A stretch of DNA of 64,000 nt. Source: Bordetella ansorpii (GTDB lineage Bacteria > Pseudomonadota > Gammaproteobacteria > Burkholderiales > Burkholderiaceae_B). The notes below the pieces were generated by a model. It searched no databases. It worked only from the letters and a program-made list of their open reading frames with translations, and was not told the DNA's origin. A program made the translations under genes and the position numbers. The stretch lies in the NCBI RefSeq assembly GCF_900078315.1, contig NZ_FKBS01000014.1:1023151-1087150 (forward strand), in the 5' to 3' direction. Within the stretch, counting starts at the first letter, position 1; each line of letters begins with the position of its first letter. Positions 26,145-35,528 of the stretch are shown here, piece after piece.

Positions 26145-27265
26145 CGAAGTCCTTGATTCGCTATGCCTGCCGGGCCGCGGTGCGCGCCGCGCCAGTCCTC
26201 TTGTGGGGCGGCGTGGCCTGTGCCGCCGATCCCGGCCTGGCCCTGTACGGAGTGGTCGACGCCGGCCTGTCCGCCACGCGCGTCAGCGGCGCGGGTTCGT
26301 CCGTCCGACCGCTGTCCGGCGGCCTGACCGACAGCCTGTGGGGCATGCGCGGCAGCGAGGCGCTGGATGACGGCTGGAGCGCCGAGTTCGGTCTTGAAAG
26401 CGGCTTCGACGCCGCGACGGGCCGCGCCGACGAAGAGGGCCGCCTGTTCGACTACGGCGCCTGGACCGGCCTGTCCCATCCCGGTGTGGGATCGCTGCGG
26501 CTCGGCCGCCAGCAGACCGTCTCGATGGAATATGCCAGCGCGCTGGAGGTGGGTTCCTGGCGTGACCTGGGCATGGGGGCGCTGTTCAGGGCGGCGGACA
26601 ACTATCGCCGGGATAATCTGCTCAACCTGCACACGGCCGTCGTGGAGGGCTGGCAGGCAGGGGTCGGTTATGCCTTCGATACGAATCGGACGGACGGGCT
26701 GGCGCCGGATGAGCCCCCAGGCCGCCGTGGCCACGCGCTGAGCGCCGGCCTGAAGTACGAAACCGATACCTGGCTGGCGGTGCTGGGCTGGGATCGCCTG
26801 CATTACGCGGGCCAGGCGGCCGACGCGCTGGGCGGTCGCGCGCCCATCGCCTGGCAGGCGGGCCTGTCCTACACGACGGAAGGCCTGCGCCTGTCGATGG
26901 CCTGGTCGCGGCAGCGCAACGGCTATGCCAGCCAGAATGCCGGCGGGCTGGACGGCCTGGGGCCGGCGGTTTTCCTGCGCGGGGGCAGCCTCGTTACCTG
27001 GCTGCTGGGCGCCGAGATCGGCGTGGGCGCATCGGGCGCGCTGTTGCTGCAATGGTCCATGGCGGCGCCGGATTGGCATTGGCAGGATGGCTCCCGCCCG
27101 AAAACCACCCGACTGGCTTCGCTGGGATACCGGTTCGACCTGTCGCCGCGCACCAGCCTGTATGCCTATGCCGCCCGCCTGGCCGGTGGCACACTGGACG
27201 AGCCCATCGTCCAGCGAGCAGGGCGCACCGAGCGCGTGGGGATGGGAATCACCCAACGGTTCTAG
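26141..27265 (+). CDS. Outer-membrane porin, betaproteobacterial type, coupled to mgtA
   Basis: 374-residue general porin (Porin_4-like). A signal peptide ending GGVACAA precedes DPGLALYGVVDAGLSAT, the usual first strand. The body is alternating beta-strands with GSEALDDGWSAEFGLESGFD, GAWTGLSHPGVGSLRLGRQQ and EYASALEV, typical of these trimers, and the chain ends in phenylalanine as outer-membrane barrels do. Its ATG overlaps the mgtA stop by four bases, so it is probably translated by ribosomes leaving mgtA. A porin sharing control with an inner-membrane Mg2+ pump suggests a dedicated outer-membrane route for Mg2+; this is inference. Confidence 0.88.
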
Positions 27266-27418
27266 ACCCGATGGCCGTACGCCGTTCGGCAGCGGATGTG
27301 GCGGCTTGGACATCGCGTCTGCGCGGCAAAGCCCCGCTGCCTGAGCGCGACGGGTATGCCATTTTGAGGCGCCCGATGGGCAGCCCGCGCTCCACTACAA
27401 TCGCATGACATCCGCGCG

Positions 27419-28324
27419 ATGCCTGCGCGCCTTTCGTCCGTACTGGGTCCCTTGCTCATGGATCTGCTCGGCTGGCTCGTTCCCTGGGAGTTCTCGCCCA
27501 CCCTGATCGCCGCCTTCGCCGCGGCCATCGTGCTGTTCGTGCGCGGCCAGCGCGTGCATCGCGTCACCGTGGCGCGGCAGGTGTTCTTCTGGGCCGGCCT
27601 GGCGTTGCTGTACCTGTCCCTGCACACCCGGCTGGATTACTACGCCGAGCGCATGTTCTTCATCCATCGCGCCCAGCATCTGGTGCTGCATCACCTGGGC
27701 CCGCTGCTGGTGATGGCCGCTTTTCCGGGGTCCGTGATGCGGGCCGGCCTGCCCATGCCCTGGCGGGTGCGGCTGCGCGATTTCCTGCGCGCGGGCCCCG
27801 GGCGCGCGCTGCAAGGACTGCTGACGCACCGCATCCTCGTGCCGGCCCTGTTCGTCTTCCTGGTGCTGGTGTGGCTGATACCGTCGGTGCAGTTCTACAG
27901 CATGCTCGATTGGCGCCTGTACCGGCTGATGAACTGGTCGGTGGTCATCAGCGGCTTCCTGTACTGGAACCTGATCCTGGACCGCCGGCCCAGTCCTCCC
28001 GCGGCCATGAGCCCCGGCGGGCGAGTATTGTCGCCCGTGCTGACGATGGCGCCGCAGATGGTGGCGGGCGCCGTCATCGCCTTCACGGAAACCGATATCT
28101 ATCCGCTGTTCGAACTGTGCGGCCGCGCCGTGGCGATGTCGGCCCAGACGGACCAGATGATCGGCGGCCTGACGATGTGGATTCCGGCGGCGCTGGTAGA
28201 GGTGATCGGCCTGCTGGTGGCCTTGGGCACCTTGATGCGCCTGTCGGGCAAGGGCCGTTTGCGCCGTGCCGACCGGCAGGCGCGGCGCGGGCGCGCGCCC
28301 GAGGCGCAACGCCCTGCCACTTGA
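27419..28324 (+). CDS. Cytochrome c oxidase assembly factor CtaG (caa3 type)
   Basis: 301-residue inner-membrane protein of the caa3_CtaG family (PF09678). About seven hydrophobic segments with the conserved HRAQHLVLHHLGPLLVMAAF near residue 80, and histidine/acidic residues around YPLFELCGRAVAMSAQTDQM near 230. The family helps assembly of copper-containing terminal oxidases. An alternative start at 27458 (MDLLGWLVPWEFSP) is closer to typical family N-termini. TACAAT at 27396 could be a -10, but there is no good -35. No oxidase genes are adjacent. Convergent with galU, 4-base gap. Confidence 0.82.
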   Translation: MPARLSSVLGPLLMDLLGWLVPWEFSPTLIAAFAAAIVLFVRGQRVHRVTVARQVFFWAGLALLYLSLHTRLDYYAERMFFIHRAQHLVLHHLGPLLVMAAFPGSVMRAGLPMPWRVRLRDFLRAGPGRALQGLLTHRILVPALFVFLVLVWLIPSVQFYSMLDWRLYRLMNWSVVISGFLYWNLILDRRPSPPAAMSPGGRVLSPVLTMAPQMVAGAVIAFTETDIYPLFELCGRAVAMSAQTDQMIGGLTMWIPAALVEVIGLLVALGTLMRLSGKGRLRRADRQARRGRAPEAQRPAT

Positions 28325-28328
28325 GGGC

Positions 28329-29168
28329 TTATTCCGGGATCAGGCCGTGATACTTGCGGCCATAGGCCACGGTGGCCTGGAACATGCCTTCCTTGTTGCC
28401 GCAGTCGTAGCGCGTGCCTTCGTAGCGGTAGGCGTAGACCGGGCGGTCGCGCATCAGCGCGGCGATGCCGTCGGTCAGCTGGATCTCGTTGCCGGCGCCC
28501 GACTTGGTGTTGCGCAGGTACTCGAAGATCTCGGCCTCGAGCACGTAGCGGCCAACCACGGCCAGATTCGAGGGGGCGTCTTCAGGCTTGGGCTTTTCGA
28601 CCATGTGGGTGACGCGCTCGGTGCGGGCGTCGATGGTCTGGCTGGCGACGATGCCATATTTGTTGGTGTCTTCGTGGGGCACTTCCTGCACGCCCAGCAC
28701 GCTGGCGCTGCGCGCCACGGCCGCGTCGACCAGTTGGCCGATGACGGGCTGGTCGGCGTCGATCAGGTCGTCGGCCAGCAGCACGGCGAACGGTTCGTTG
28801 CCCACGGCCGGCGCGGCGGTCAGCACGGCGTGGCCCAGGCCCAGCGGGTAACGCTGGCGGATGTAGATGCAATTGACGTGCGCGGGCAGCACCTCGCGTA
28901 CGATAGCCAGCAGCGCCTGCTTGTTCTTGCCTTCCAGGTCCGTTTCCAGCTCGGGATTGGAGTCGAAGTGGTCCTCGATGGCTCGCTTGTTGCGGCCCGT
29001 CACGAAGATGAGGTCGGTGATGCCGGCGGCGACCGCTTCTTCGACCGCATATTGGATCAGCGGTTTATCCACGACCGGCAGCATTTCTTTCGGCATGGCC
29101 TTGGTGGCGGGCAGGAAGCGCGTACCCATCCCGGCGACGGGGAAAACGGCTTTGCGAATTCGTTGCAT
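28329..29168 (-). CDS. galU: UTP-glucose-1-phosphate uridylyltransferase GalU
   Basis: 279-residue nucleotidyltransferase making UDP-glucose for LPS, capsule and trehalose paths. The activating loop [20 protein letters not shown] lies at residues 13-32; [11 protein letters not shown] near 190 and [16 protein letters not shown] at the C-terminus are typical of GalU. Start codon ATG 29168. Divergent from the BepA-like protease. Confidence 0.95.
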   Translation of the reverse strand: MQRIRKAVFPVAGMGTRFLPATKAMPKEMLPVVDKPLIQYAVEEAVAAGITDLIFVTGRNKRAIEDHFDSNPELETDLEGKNKQALLAIVREVLPAHVNCIYIRQRYPLGLGHAVLTAAPAVGNEPFAVLLADDLIDADQPVIGQLVDAAVARSASVLGVQEVPHEDTNKYGIVASQTIDARTERVTHMVEKPKPEDAPSNLAVVGRYVLEAEIFEYLRNTKSGAGNEIQLTDGIAALMRDRPVYAYRYEGTRYDCGNKEGMFQATVAYGRKYHGLIPE

Positions 29169-29235
29169 CGAGGTTCCAGAGTAGAGAAGAATTATGTGTA
29201 GTCGAACTTACAGAAGGTATGGCTATCATAGTGCC

Positions 29236-30750
29236 ATGCAGAGTCGTAACATGACACCTATCTCGGTATTTCTGCGTCGCAGCATAGCCATCGGAATTTG
29301 CACAGCAATTCTCGTGCCTGCGGCTCCCGTCATCGCGCAACCGGTCGGCCTGCCCTCCATGGGGGCGGCCTCGGCCGACGACCTGTCGCCCGCCACCGAA
29401 CGGCAGTTGGGCGAGGCCATCATGGCGCAGGGCCGGCGCGACCCGACCTACATCAACGATACCGAGATCAGCCAGTACCTCACCACCATGGCGCGCAAGC
29501 TGGCCATGAACGCGCCCGGCGGCGTGCCCGACATCGAGGTCTTTCCGGTCCGCGATCCCGAGATCAACGCCTTCGCCATGCCGGGAGGATTCATCGGCGT
29601 CAATTCCGGGCTGGTGGTGTCCTCGGACAGCGAATCCGAACTGGCGGGGGTGCTCGCGCACGAAATCGGGCACGTGGTGCAGCGCCACATCGCGCGCGGC
29701 ATGACGCAGCAGAACCAGAACAGCACGGTGATGCTGGCCAGCCTGGCCGGCGCGCTGCTGGCCGCATTGGCCGGTGGCGGCGGGAACCTGGCCATGGGCG
29801 TCGCCGCCTTCGGGCAGGCAGCCGCCATCAACCGCCAACTGGGTTTCTCGCGCGACGCCGAGCGCGAGGCCGACCGCACCGGCCTGCAGATGCTGTCCAA
29901 GGCGGGCTACGACCCCAGCGGCATGTCGCGCATGTTCGGTCGCCTGATGAACGCCGCCCGCCTGAACGAAGGCATGGGCGGCGGTTCGTGGGCCAGCACC
30001 CACCCGTTGTCCATCGATCGGATGTCGGACGTGCAGAACCGCATCCGCGAGTTGTCGACCGTGCATTATGTGGACAGCGACGACTATTGGTACATCCGCG
30101 CCAAGTTGCGGGTCGTGCAGGGGCGTGACGCGATCAGCCTGCGCACGGCCCAGCAGCAGTTGCAGGACGAGTCGCGCGCCCTGTCCGGCGTGCGCAAGTC
30201 GGCCGCGCTCTACGGCCTGGCGCTCTATCACCTGCAGCGCAACGAGACCAAGCAGGCCACCACGGCCTGGGAAATGGCCCACGAGGGCGGCCATCAGTCG
30301 CCGCAACTGGCCAAGCTGGGCATCGACATCGCCCTGGCGCGCAAGGACGACGGCGCCGCCATGCAGCAGGCGCAGGCGGCCATCAAGCGCTGGCCGGATC
30401 AGCGGGCGCTGGGCATCGCCTACGCCACCGTGCTGCAGGACGCGGGCCGCAATGACGAGGCCCAGGACTACCTGCGCGACCGCATCGAGCGATGGGGCGC
30501 CGACGAGCCGGGCCTGTACCAGATGCTGGCGCAGAGCGAGGACCGTAACGGCCGCACGGTGGCCGCCCGCCGCAACATGGCGCGTTTCTATCTGCAGACC
30601 GGCGCCTATGCCGCCGCCGAATCGCAATTGCAGCAGGCGCGCGGCATCTCGCACGACTTCTACGAACAATCGCAGATCGACGTGCAGATCAAGGAAGTGA
30701 AGCAGAAGCTGGCCGACGAGCGCGAACTGCTGCAGCGCTTCAAGTCGTGA
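29236..30750 (+). CDS. M48 metalloprotease with TPR tail, BepA/YfgC-like
   Basis: 504-residue periplasmic protease probably acting in outer-membrane protein (LptD/BAM) quality control. A signal peptide (SIAIGICTAILVPAAPVIAQ) is followed by the M48 domain: zinc site HEIGH at H142-H146, the third ligand in DAEREADRTGLQML near 220, and THPLSIDRMSDVQNR. The C-terminal 200 residues are helical TPR-like repeats. ATG 29236 and 29251 are both possible starts; TATCAT at 29224-29229 looks like a -10, which would make 29251 the better start if transcription begins near 29236. Confidence 0.88.
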   Translation: MQSRNMTPISVFLRRSIAIGICTAILVPAAPVIAQPVGLPSMGAASADDLSPATERQLGEAIMAQGRRDPTYINDTEISQYLTTMARKLAMNAPGGVPDIEVFPVRDPEINAFAMPGGFIGVNSGLVVSSDSESELAGVLAHEIGHVVQRHIARGMTQQNQNSTVMLASLAGALLAALAGGGGNLAMGVAAFGQAAAINRQLGFSRDAEREADRTGLQMLSKAGYDPSGMSRMFGRLMNAARLNEGMGGGSWASTHPLSIDRMSDVQNRIRELSTVHYVDSDDYWYIRAKLRVVQGRDAISLRTAQQQLQDESRALSGVRKSAALYGLALYHLQRNETKQATTAWEMAHEGGHQSPQLAKLGIDIALARKDDGAAMQQAQAAIKRWPDQRALGIAYATVLQDAGRNDEAQDYLRDRIERWGADEPGLYQMLAQSEDRNGRTVAARRNMARFYLQTGAYAAAESQLQQARGISHDFYEQSQIDVQIKEVKQKLADERELLQRFKS

Positions 30751-30801
30751 CGGCAAGGATGTGAAACCGCCGGCCGCGCCATCGGGCGTGGCCGGCGCCG
30801 T

Positions 30802-31902
30802 TTACAGGCCGGTTTCGAAGAAGCGCCCCAGGCGCTGGGGCAGCCAGTTCAGGTGGCCGGGGAAGGCGCCGGTCGGAAAGCCCGCATGGCCGCCCTGGGC
30901 CGGCTGGTGCAGCAGTACGCTGGGCGAACAGTCGGCCGGGCCGGGCAGGGCGCTTTCGGGCAGGAAGGGATCGTTGCGGGCGTTCAGCACCAGCGTGGGC
31001 ACCTTGACGTGGGCCAGCCAGGGCTTGCTGGAGGCGCGCGTCCAGTAATCGAGCGCGTTGCGGAATCCATGCATGGGTGCGGTATACGCGTCGTCGAAAT
31101 CGCGCAGGTCGCGCGCGTGGGCGATGCGCAGCACGTCGATGGCGCCCGGAAAGCGCTTGGCTTTCTCGAGCACCTTGCGCTTCATCGTCTTCAGGAAATA
31201 GCGCGAGTAGATCTGGCGCGCGATGAAGCCTTTGCACAGTTCGCGCCCACCTGCGGCCAGGTCCAGCGGCACGGACACGGCCGCCGCGGCGGTGAGCCAG
31301 GGCAGGGCGTCGCCCTGTTCGCCGATGAACTTCAGCATGGCGTTGCCGCCCAGCGACACGCCCACGGCGTGCCAGCGGGCGTGCGGCACGCGGCTGCGCA
31401 CCGTGTCCAGCATGAAGCCGACCTCGGCCGAGTCGCCGGAATAGTAGGCGCGCGCCAGGCGGTTGGGCGAGCCCGAGCAGCCGCGGAAGTGCGCGATGGC
31501 CACGATCCAGCCCCGCGCACGGAAGTGGTGCGCGATGGATTGCGCGTAGCGGCTGGCGCTGCCGCCTTCCAGTCCGTGGAACAGGATGAGGGCGGGCGTG
31601 TCGGCGACCTGCGGCAGCGAGGCCCAGTCGGCCGGCGCGATCCAGCGTGCGGCCGCGACCTTGCCGGCGGCCGCCGGTGGCTGGCCGCTGACGGGACTGC
31701 CATCGGCCGCCTTGTGCGGAAACAGTCCCGGACCCGTCCAGTCGAAATCGACGAAGTCGCCGTCGGGCGTATCGACGCGGTCGCGCACGAACGCGATGCG
31801 GTGATACTGCGCGAACAGGGCGGCATACACCGTCTGGCTATGCCGGTCGGGCAGCCAGGGCGGAACCGGGCAGGGCGTGGTGTCGAGTCGGGATGCAGCC
31901 AA
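30802..31902 (-). CDS. Alpha/beta hydrolase, YheT family
   Basis: 366-residue predicted hydrolase. PALILFHGLEGGSASRYAQS gives the oxyanion strand, GVSLGGNAMLKFIG near residue 180 the nucleophile elbow with Ser, VPTLVLNARNDPFLP the acidic residue and QGGHAGFP the catalytic His: a complete triad. The opening PPWLPDRHSQTVYAALF is typical of YheT (PRK10985-like). The frame opens at TTG 31902 and I see no in-frame ATG nearby, so a TTG start is likely. Substrate unknown. It is the third gene of a minus-strand run with the NTF2-like and zinc-finger genes. Confidence 0.85.
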   Translation of the reverse strand: MAASRLDTTPCPVPPWLPDRHSQTVYAALFAQYHRIAFVRDRVDTPDGDFVDFDWTGPGLFPHKAADGSPVSGQPPAAAGKVAAARWIAPADWASLPQVADTPALILFHGLEGGSASRYAQSIAHHFRARGWIVAIAHFRGCSGSPNRLARAYYSGDSAEVGFMLDTVRSRVPHARWHAVGVSLGGNAMLKFIGEQGDALPWLTAAAAVSVPLDLAAGGRELCKGFIARQIYSRYFLKTMKRKVLEKAKRFPGAIDVLRIAHARDLRDFDDAYTAPMHGFRNALDYWTRASSKPWLAHVKVPTLVLNARNDPFLPESALPGPADCSPSVLLHQPAQGGHAGFPTGAFPGHLNWLPQRLGRFFETGL

Positions 31903-31917
31903 CGAAACCGTCCCGAC

Positions 31918-32340
31918 CTAGTGCAGCCTGTCGGGGATGTCGTGCAGATCGAGCACCCCCGCTTCGGGCGGCGCGGCGGAGGCATGGTGCATGACCATGC
32001 GCCAACCGGTGGGACCCTTGTGATAGATGTTGGTGGCGTAGCAGGTGGCGTATTGCGTGCCTTCCCGCGTGATGGCCGAGACCTGTTCGACCAGCACGTG
32101 CACCGCGCACATCATGCTCTGTATGACCAGCGGGCGCAGGGGACGCAGGTGCAACGGGCCGTTGGACAGGATCTGCTGCCACGACTCGTGGACGGCCATG
32201 TGGCCCACGATGCGCAAGCCGCCCGGATGGATGCAGACGATTTCCTCGTCGTCGGCCCAGACCTGCATCAAGCGGTCGAGGTCGCCTTGCTCCAGGGCGT
32301 CGTAGAAGGCGTGTTCTGCTTCGTCGGGTGTGGCGAACAT
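31918..32340 (-). CDS. NTF2-like / SnoaL-fold small protein
   Basis: 140-residue single-domain protein. FATPDEAEHAFYDALEQGDLDRLMQVWADDEEIVCIHPGG matches the cone-shaped NTF2-like fold, with strands ending in RMVMHHASAAP. Proteins of this type bind small ligands or are orphan subunits; none of the catalytic residues of known isomerases can be picked with confidence. Fifteen bases from the YheT-like gene and 21 from the zinc-finger gene, so probably one transcript. Confidence 0.75.
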   Translation of the reverse strand: MFATPDEAEHAFYDALEQGDLDRLMQVWADDEEIVCIHPGGLRIVGHMAVHESWQQILSNGPLHLRPLRPLVIQSMMCAVHVLVEQVSAITREGTQYATCYATNIYHKGPTGWRMVMHHASAAPPEAGVLDLHDIPDRLH

Positions 32341-32361
32341 GGCAAGCCGCGCAACTAGGGT

Positions 32362-32577
32362 TTAGTGGTGGCCGTGCAGGACCGTACCGGGCTTCAGGCG
32401 GTACTCGGCGCCACAGTAGGCGCAACGGGCCGAGCCGGTGTGGGCCACGTCGAGGAACACGCGGGGATGCATGCTCCACAGCGGGGCCTTGGGGCCGGGG
32501 CAGTAAACGGGCAGGTCTTCGGCACCGACTTCGATGACTTCCTGGGCGGGCACGGCAGCCGAGGCAGCAGCGGTCAT
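32362..32577 (-). CDS. Zinc-finger CHCC-type protein
   Basis: 71-residue protein of the zf-CHCC family (PF10276), related to the mitochondrial complex I accessory subunit NDUFS6. Ligands are seen as C26, H37 in WSMHPRVFLD, and C52/C55 in ARCAYCGAEYRLK. Common in proteobacteria; role uncertain. First gene of a minus-strand run of three. Confidence 0.85.
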   Translation of the reverse strand: MTAAASAAVPAQEVIEVGAEDLPVYCPGPKAPLWSMHPRVFLDVAHTGSARCAYCGAEYRLKPGTVLHGHH

Positions 32578-32715
32578 TGAGGTATTCCTGAAAAAAGCCG
32601 GGATACGGCGGGCAATCGTCGCGCGTATTGTATCAAGCGCCGAAGGCTACAATACTGATCCATTTCCGCCGTCCAGGTTCCATGCCGTCCCGCCACATCC
32701 GCCAGGGGCCCGTCC

Positions 32716-33465
32716 TTGGCCTCTGACTCGAACAATTACGAAGCATCCGACGCCGAGGAGACACGGCGCGAACGCAGAGAGGCCTTCCGGGCCGGCGTGC
32801 ATGCGGTGGCGCCCGCGCTGGTCGCCACGTCCACATGGGGGCTGGTCACCGGCGTGGCCATGGTCAAGTCGGGCCTGACCGAGTCCATGGCCCTGGCGAT
32901 GACCCTGCTGATGTACGCGGGTTCCGCCCAGTTGACCTCGCTGCCGCTGATCGCGGCGGGCGCGCCGCTGTGGCTCGTCTTCGCAGCCGGTTTCGTGGTC
33001 AACCTGCGCTTCATCATCTTCGGCGCGGCGCTGCAGCCGTATTTCCGCCATCTCAGTTGGCCGCGCCGCCTGGCCATGGGCTACTTCACCACCGACATGG
33101 GCTTCGTGCTGTTCATGTCCCGCTTCGGCGAGGCGTCGCAGCGCGGCACGCGCGAGCACGTCTGGTACTTCGCGGGCGCCATCACGCCCGGCTGGATCAC
33201 CTGGCAGACGGCTTCCATCGTGGGCATCGTGCTGGCTTCCCAGGTGCCGGTCTCGTGGTCGCTCGATTTCGCGGCGGTGCTGGCGCTGCTGGCCATCACC
33301 GTGCCGCTGGCCAGTTCCCGGCCGGTGCTGGTGTCCATGCTGGCGGCCGGCGTGACCGCCTGGATCGGCCAGGCGCTGCCGCTGCGCCTTGGGCTGGCCG
33401 CCGCCGTGGTGGTCGGCATCGTCGCCGGCATCGCCGCCGAGCGCTATCTGAAGAAGCCCGCATGA
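32716..33465 (+). CDS. azlC: AzlC-family branched-chain amino acid exporter subunit
   Basis: 249-residue inner-membrane protein, large subunit of a two-part exporter for branched-chain amino acids or analogues. The core AVAPALVATSTWGLVTGVAM, YAGSAQLTSLPLIAAGAP and FVVNLRFIIFGAALQPYF are AzlC signatures. The only usable start is TTG 32716 with AGGGG 7 bases before it; no ATG or GTG is in frame upstream within the open frame. TACAAT at 32648 may be the -10. Followed by azlD after 13 bases. Confidence 0.85.
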   Translation: MASDSNNYEASDAEETRRERREAFRAGVHAVAPALVATSTWGLVTGVAMVKSGLTESMALAMTLLMYAGSAQLTSLPLIAAGAPLWLVFAAGFVVNLRFIIFGAALQPYFRHLSWPRRLAMGYFTTDMGFVLFMSRFGEASQRGTREHVWYFAGAITPGWITWQTASIVGIVLASQVPVSWSLDFAAVLALLAITVPLASSRPVLVSMLAAGVTAWIGQALPLRLGLAAAVVVGIVAGIAAERYLKKPA

Positions 33466-33478
33466 TGATGAGGCGTGC

Positions 33479-33808
33479 ATGAGTGCTTTCGAGATCTACG
33501 TCTATTCGGCCATTCTGCTGCTGACGGTATGCAGCGTCATCACCCGCGCCGGTTTCATGCTGTTCGGCGATTATCTGCCGCTGCCAGACGGCGTGCGGCG
33601 CGCGCTGCGCTACGCGCCGGCCGCGGCGCTCACTGCCATCCTGGTGCCCGACATGCTGCCCTGGCGCACCGGCATCGGTCCGGTCTTCGACTACAAGCTG
33701 GTGGCCGGCATCGTCGGCATCCTGGTCTTCCTGCGCACCCGCAACGCCGTGCTGGTCATCGTCTCGGGCATGTGCACCCTGTGGGCGCTGCGCTGGCTGG
33801 CCGGGTAG
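33479..33808 (+). CDS. azlD: AzlD-family exporter small subunit
   Basis: 109-residue hydrophobic protein with three to four membrane segments: IYVYSAILLLTVCSVITRAG, ALRYAPAAALTAILVPDML, LVAGIVGILVFLRTRNAVLV. It has the size and pattern of AzlD (PF05437) and directly follows azlC, with which it forms the exporter. Confidence 0.85.
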   Translation: MSAFEIYVYSAILLLTVCSVITRAGFMLFGDYLPLPDGVRRALRYAPAAALTAILVPDMLPWRTGIGPVFDYKLVAGIVGILVFLRTRNAVLVIVSGMCTLWALRWLAG

Positions 33809-33882
33809 TTCCCACGCATCGGAGGCAGGCCGGGCTGCGGGCGCGTGCGCCGGCCCGGTTTTCCCGTGTTCGAACGGACGGG

Positions 33883-33912
33883 TTGGGATCGTAAGCGCCC
33901 GGCTGCTAAAAT
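33883..33912 (+). promoter_or_regulatory. Promoter of the rhlE helicase gene
   Basis: TTGGGA (33883-33888), 18-base spacer, TAAAAT (33907-33912). Transcription would start near 33919, inside a DnaA box. Confidence 0.55.
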
Positions 33913-33915
33913 AAG

Positions 33916-33924
33916 TTATCCACA
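33916..33924 (+). promoter_or_regulatory. Perfect DnaA box
   Basis: TTATCCACA, the consensus 9-mer bound most tightly by DnaA, sits four bases after the -10 of the helicase promoter, over the expected start of transcription. Confidence 0.6.
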
Positions 33925-33987
33925 GCAATCCGGGACGCGTTGTATTTCCGTTTTGTTCTTTCACCGCCCCGGCATCTGCCACACTTG

Positions 33988-35454
33988 ATGACGCAATCTA
34001 CCTCTACCGCAGCGCCCGCCGCAGACGCGCCTTCGCGCACCTTCGCCGATTTCGGTCTGCACCCGCTCCTGCTCCAGTCCATCGTCGAAACCGGCTACAC
34101 CACGCCCACGCCCATCCAGGCGCAGGCGATTCCGGTGGTGGTCGAGGGGCGTGACGTCATGGGCGCCGCCCAGACGGGCACGGGCAAGACCGCCGCGTTC
34201 ACGGTGCCGATCCTGCATCGCCTGATGCCGCTGGCCAATCCCAGCGCGTCGCCCGCGCGCCATCCGGTGCGCGCGCTGATCCTCACGCCCACGCGCGAAC
34301 TGGCCGACCAGGTCTACGAAAGCGTCAAGCGCTACAGCAAGCGCACCCCGCTGCGTTCGGCCGTGGTGTTCGGCGGCGTCGACATCCGCCCGCAAAAGGA
34401 AGAGCTGCGGCAGGGCTGCGAAGTGCTGGTCGCCACGCCGGGCCGTCTGCTGGATCACGTCGAACAGAAGAACGTGAATCTCAGCCAGGTCGGCATTCTG
34501 GTGCTGGACGAAGCCGACCGCATGCTGGACATGGGCTTCCTGCCCGATCTGGACCGCATCATCAAGCTGCTGCCCCCGCAGCGCCAGGGCCTGCTGTTCT
34601 CGGCCACGTTCAGCAACGAGATCCGCAAGCTGGGCCGTACCTTCCTGAACCAGCCCGTCGAAATCGAGGTCGCGGCGCGCAACGCCACGGCCGACACGGT
34701 CACGCAGATCGCCTACAAGATGACGGGCGAAGCCAAGCGCGCCGCCGTCGTGCACCTGGTCAAGTCGCGCGGCCTGAAGCAGGTCATCGTGTTCTCCAAC
34801 ACCAAGATCGGCACGGCCCGCCTGGCGCGCCAACTGGAGCGCGACGGCGTCAAGGCCGAGTCGATCCACGGCGACAAGACCCAGGCCGACCGCATGAAGG
34901 CGCTGGAAGCCTTCAAGGCGGGCGACCTGGAAGTGCTGGTGGCCACCGACGTGGCCGCGCGCGGCCTGGACGTGGCCGGCGTGCCCTGCGTCATCAACTA
35001 CGACCTGCCGCATAATTCCGAAGACTACGTGCACCGTATCGGCCGTACCGGCCGGGCGGGCGCCAGCGGCGAAGCCATCGCGCTGTTCACCCCCGAGGAA
35101 GAGCGTTACCTGCAGGACATCGAGAAGCTGATCAAGCGTGAAGTGCCGCGCGGCCATCTCGAACTGCCCTCCGAATTGCTGGCTCGCAGCCATGGCCGTG
35201 GCGGCGAAGCGCATTCCGAACGCGACCGCAGCGACCGTTCCAGCCGTGGCGAGCGCGATCGCAGTGCGGATCGTGGCGACCGCGGCGGCCGTTCTCGCCC
35301 CGAACGCCGTCCGGTGGACGATTTCTTCCTCAAGCCCTACGAGCCTTCCGCCTCTGCCGCGCCCGCCGACGCGGAGGCCCGCAAGGAAGAAGACCGCCCG
35401 GCTGCACCCAAGCGCCAGCTTGCCGTATTGCTGGGCGGCAGCCGCAAGAGCTGA
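33988..35454 (+). CDS. rhlE: DEAD-box ATP-dependent RNA helicase, RhlE type
   Basis: 488-residue RNA helicase for ribosome assembly or mRNA turnover. All motifs are visible: Q motif (FADFGLHPLLLQSI, PTPIQAQAIP), Walker A AQTGTGKTAAF, PTRELADQV, DEAD in VLDEADRMLDMGF, SAT in FSATFS, and HRIGRTGRAG. The last 90 residues are a basic, Arg/Ser/Asp-rich tail, suited to RNA binding. I chose ATG 33988 (MTQSTSTAAPA); the frame extends upstream but with no similarity. A strong terminator follows. Confidence 0.92.
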   Translation: MTQSTSTAAPAADAPSRTFADFGLHPLLLQSIVETGYTTPTPIQAQAIPVVVEGRDVMGAAQTGTGKTAAFTVPILHRLMPLANPSASPARHPVRALILTPTRELADQVYESVKRYSKRTPLRSAVVFGGVDIRPQKEELRQGCEVLVATPGRLLDHVEQKNVNLSQVGILVLDEADRMLDMGFLPDLDRIIKLLPPQRQGLLFSATFSNEIRKLGRTFLNQPVEIEVAARNATADTVTQIAYKMTGEAKRAAVVHLVKSRGLKQVIVFSNTKIGTARLARQLERDGVKAESIHGDKTQADRMKALEAFKAGDLEVLVATDVAARGLDVAGVPCVINYDLPHNSEDYVHRIGRTGRAGASGEAIALFTPEEERYLQDIEKLIKREVPRGHLELPSELLARSHGRGGEAHSERDRSDRSSRGERDRSADRGDRGGRSRPERRPVDDFFLKPYEPSASAAPADAEARKEEDRPAAPKRQLAVLLGGSRKS

Positions 35455-35482
35455 TCCGCCGGCCCAGGCGGTTCCAGAAACG

Positions 35483-35511
35483 AAAAGCCCTTCACACTGA
35501 AGGGCTTTTTG
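35483..35511 (+). terminator. Intrinsic terminator after rhlE
   Basis: AAAAGCCCTTCA and TGAAGGGCTTTT pair perfectly around a 3-base loop and end in a run of T. Being symmetric, it can also serve the converging thioredoxin-like gene. Confidence 0.85.
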
Positions 35512-35528
35512 CCATGCCGGAGCCGTCG

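Noticed and set aside
27364-27401. Complete promoter TTGAGG/TACAAT before the ctaG-like gene
   Set aside because: The hexamers are 26 bases apart, too far for sigma-70 spacing; only the -10 may be real.
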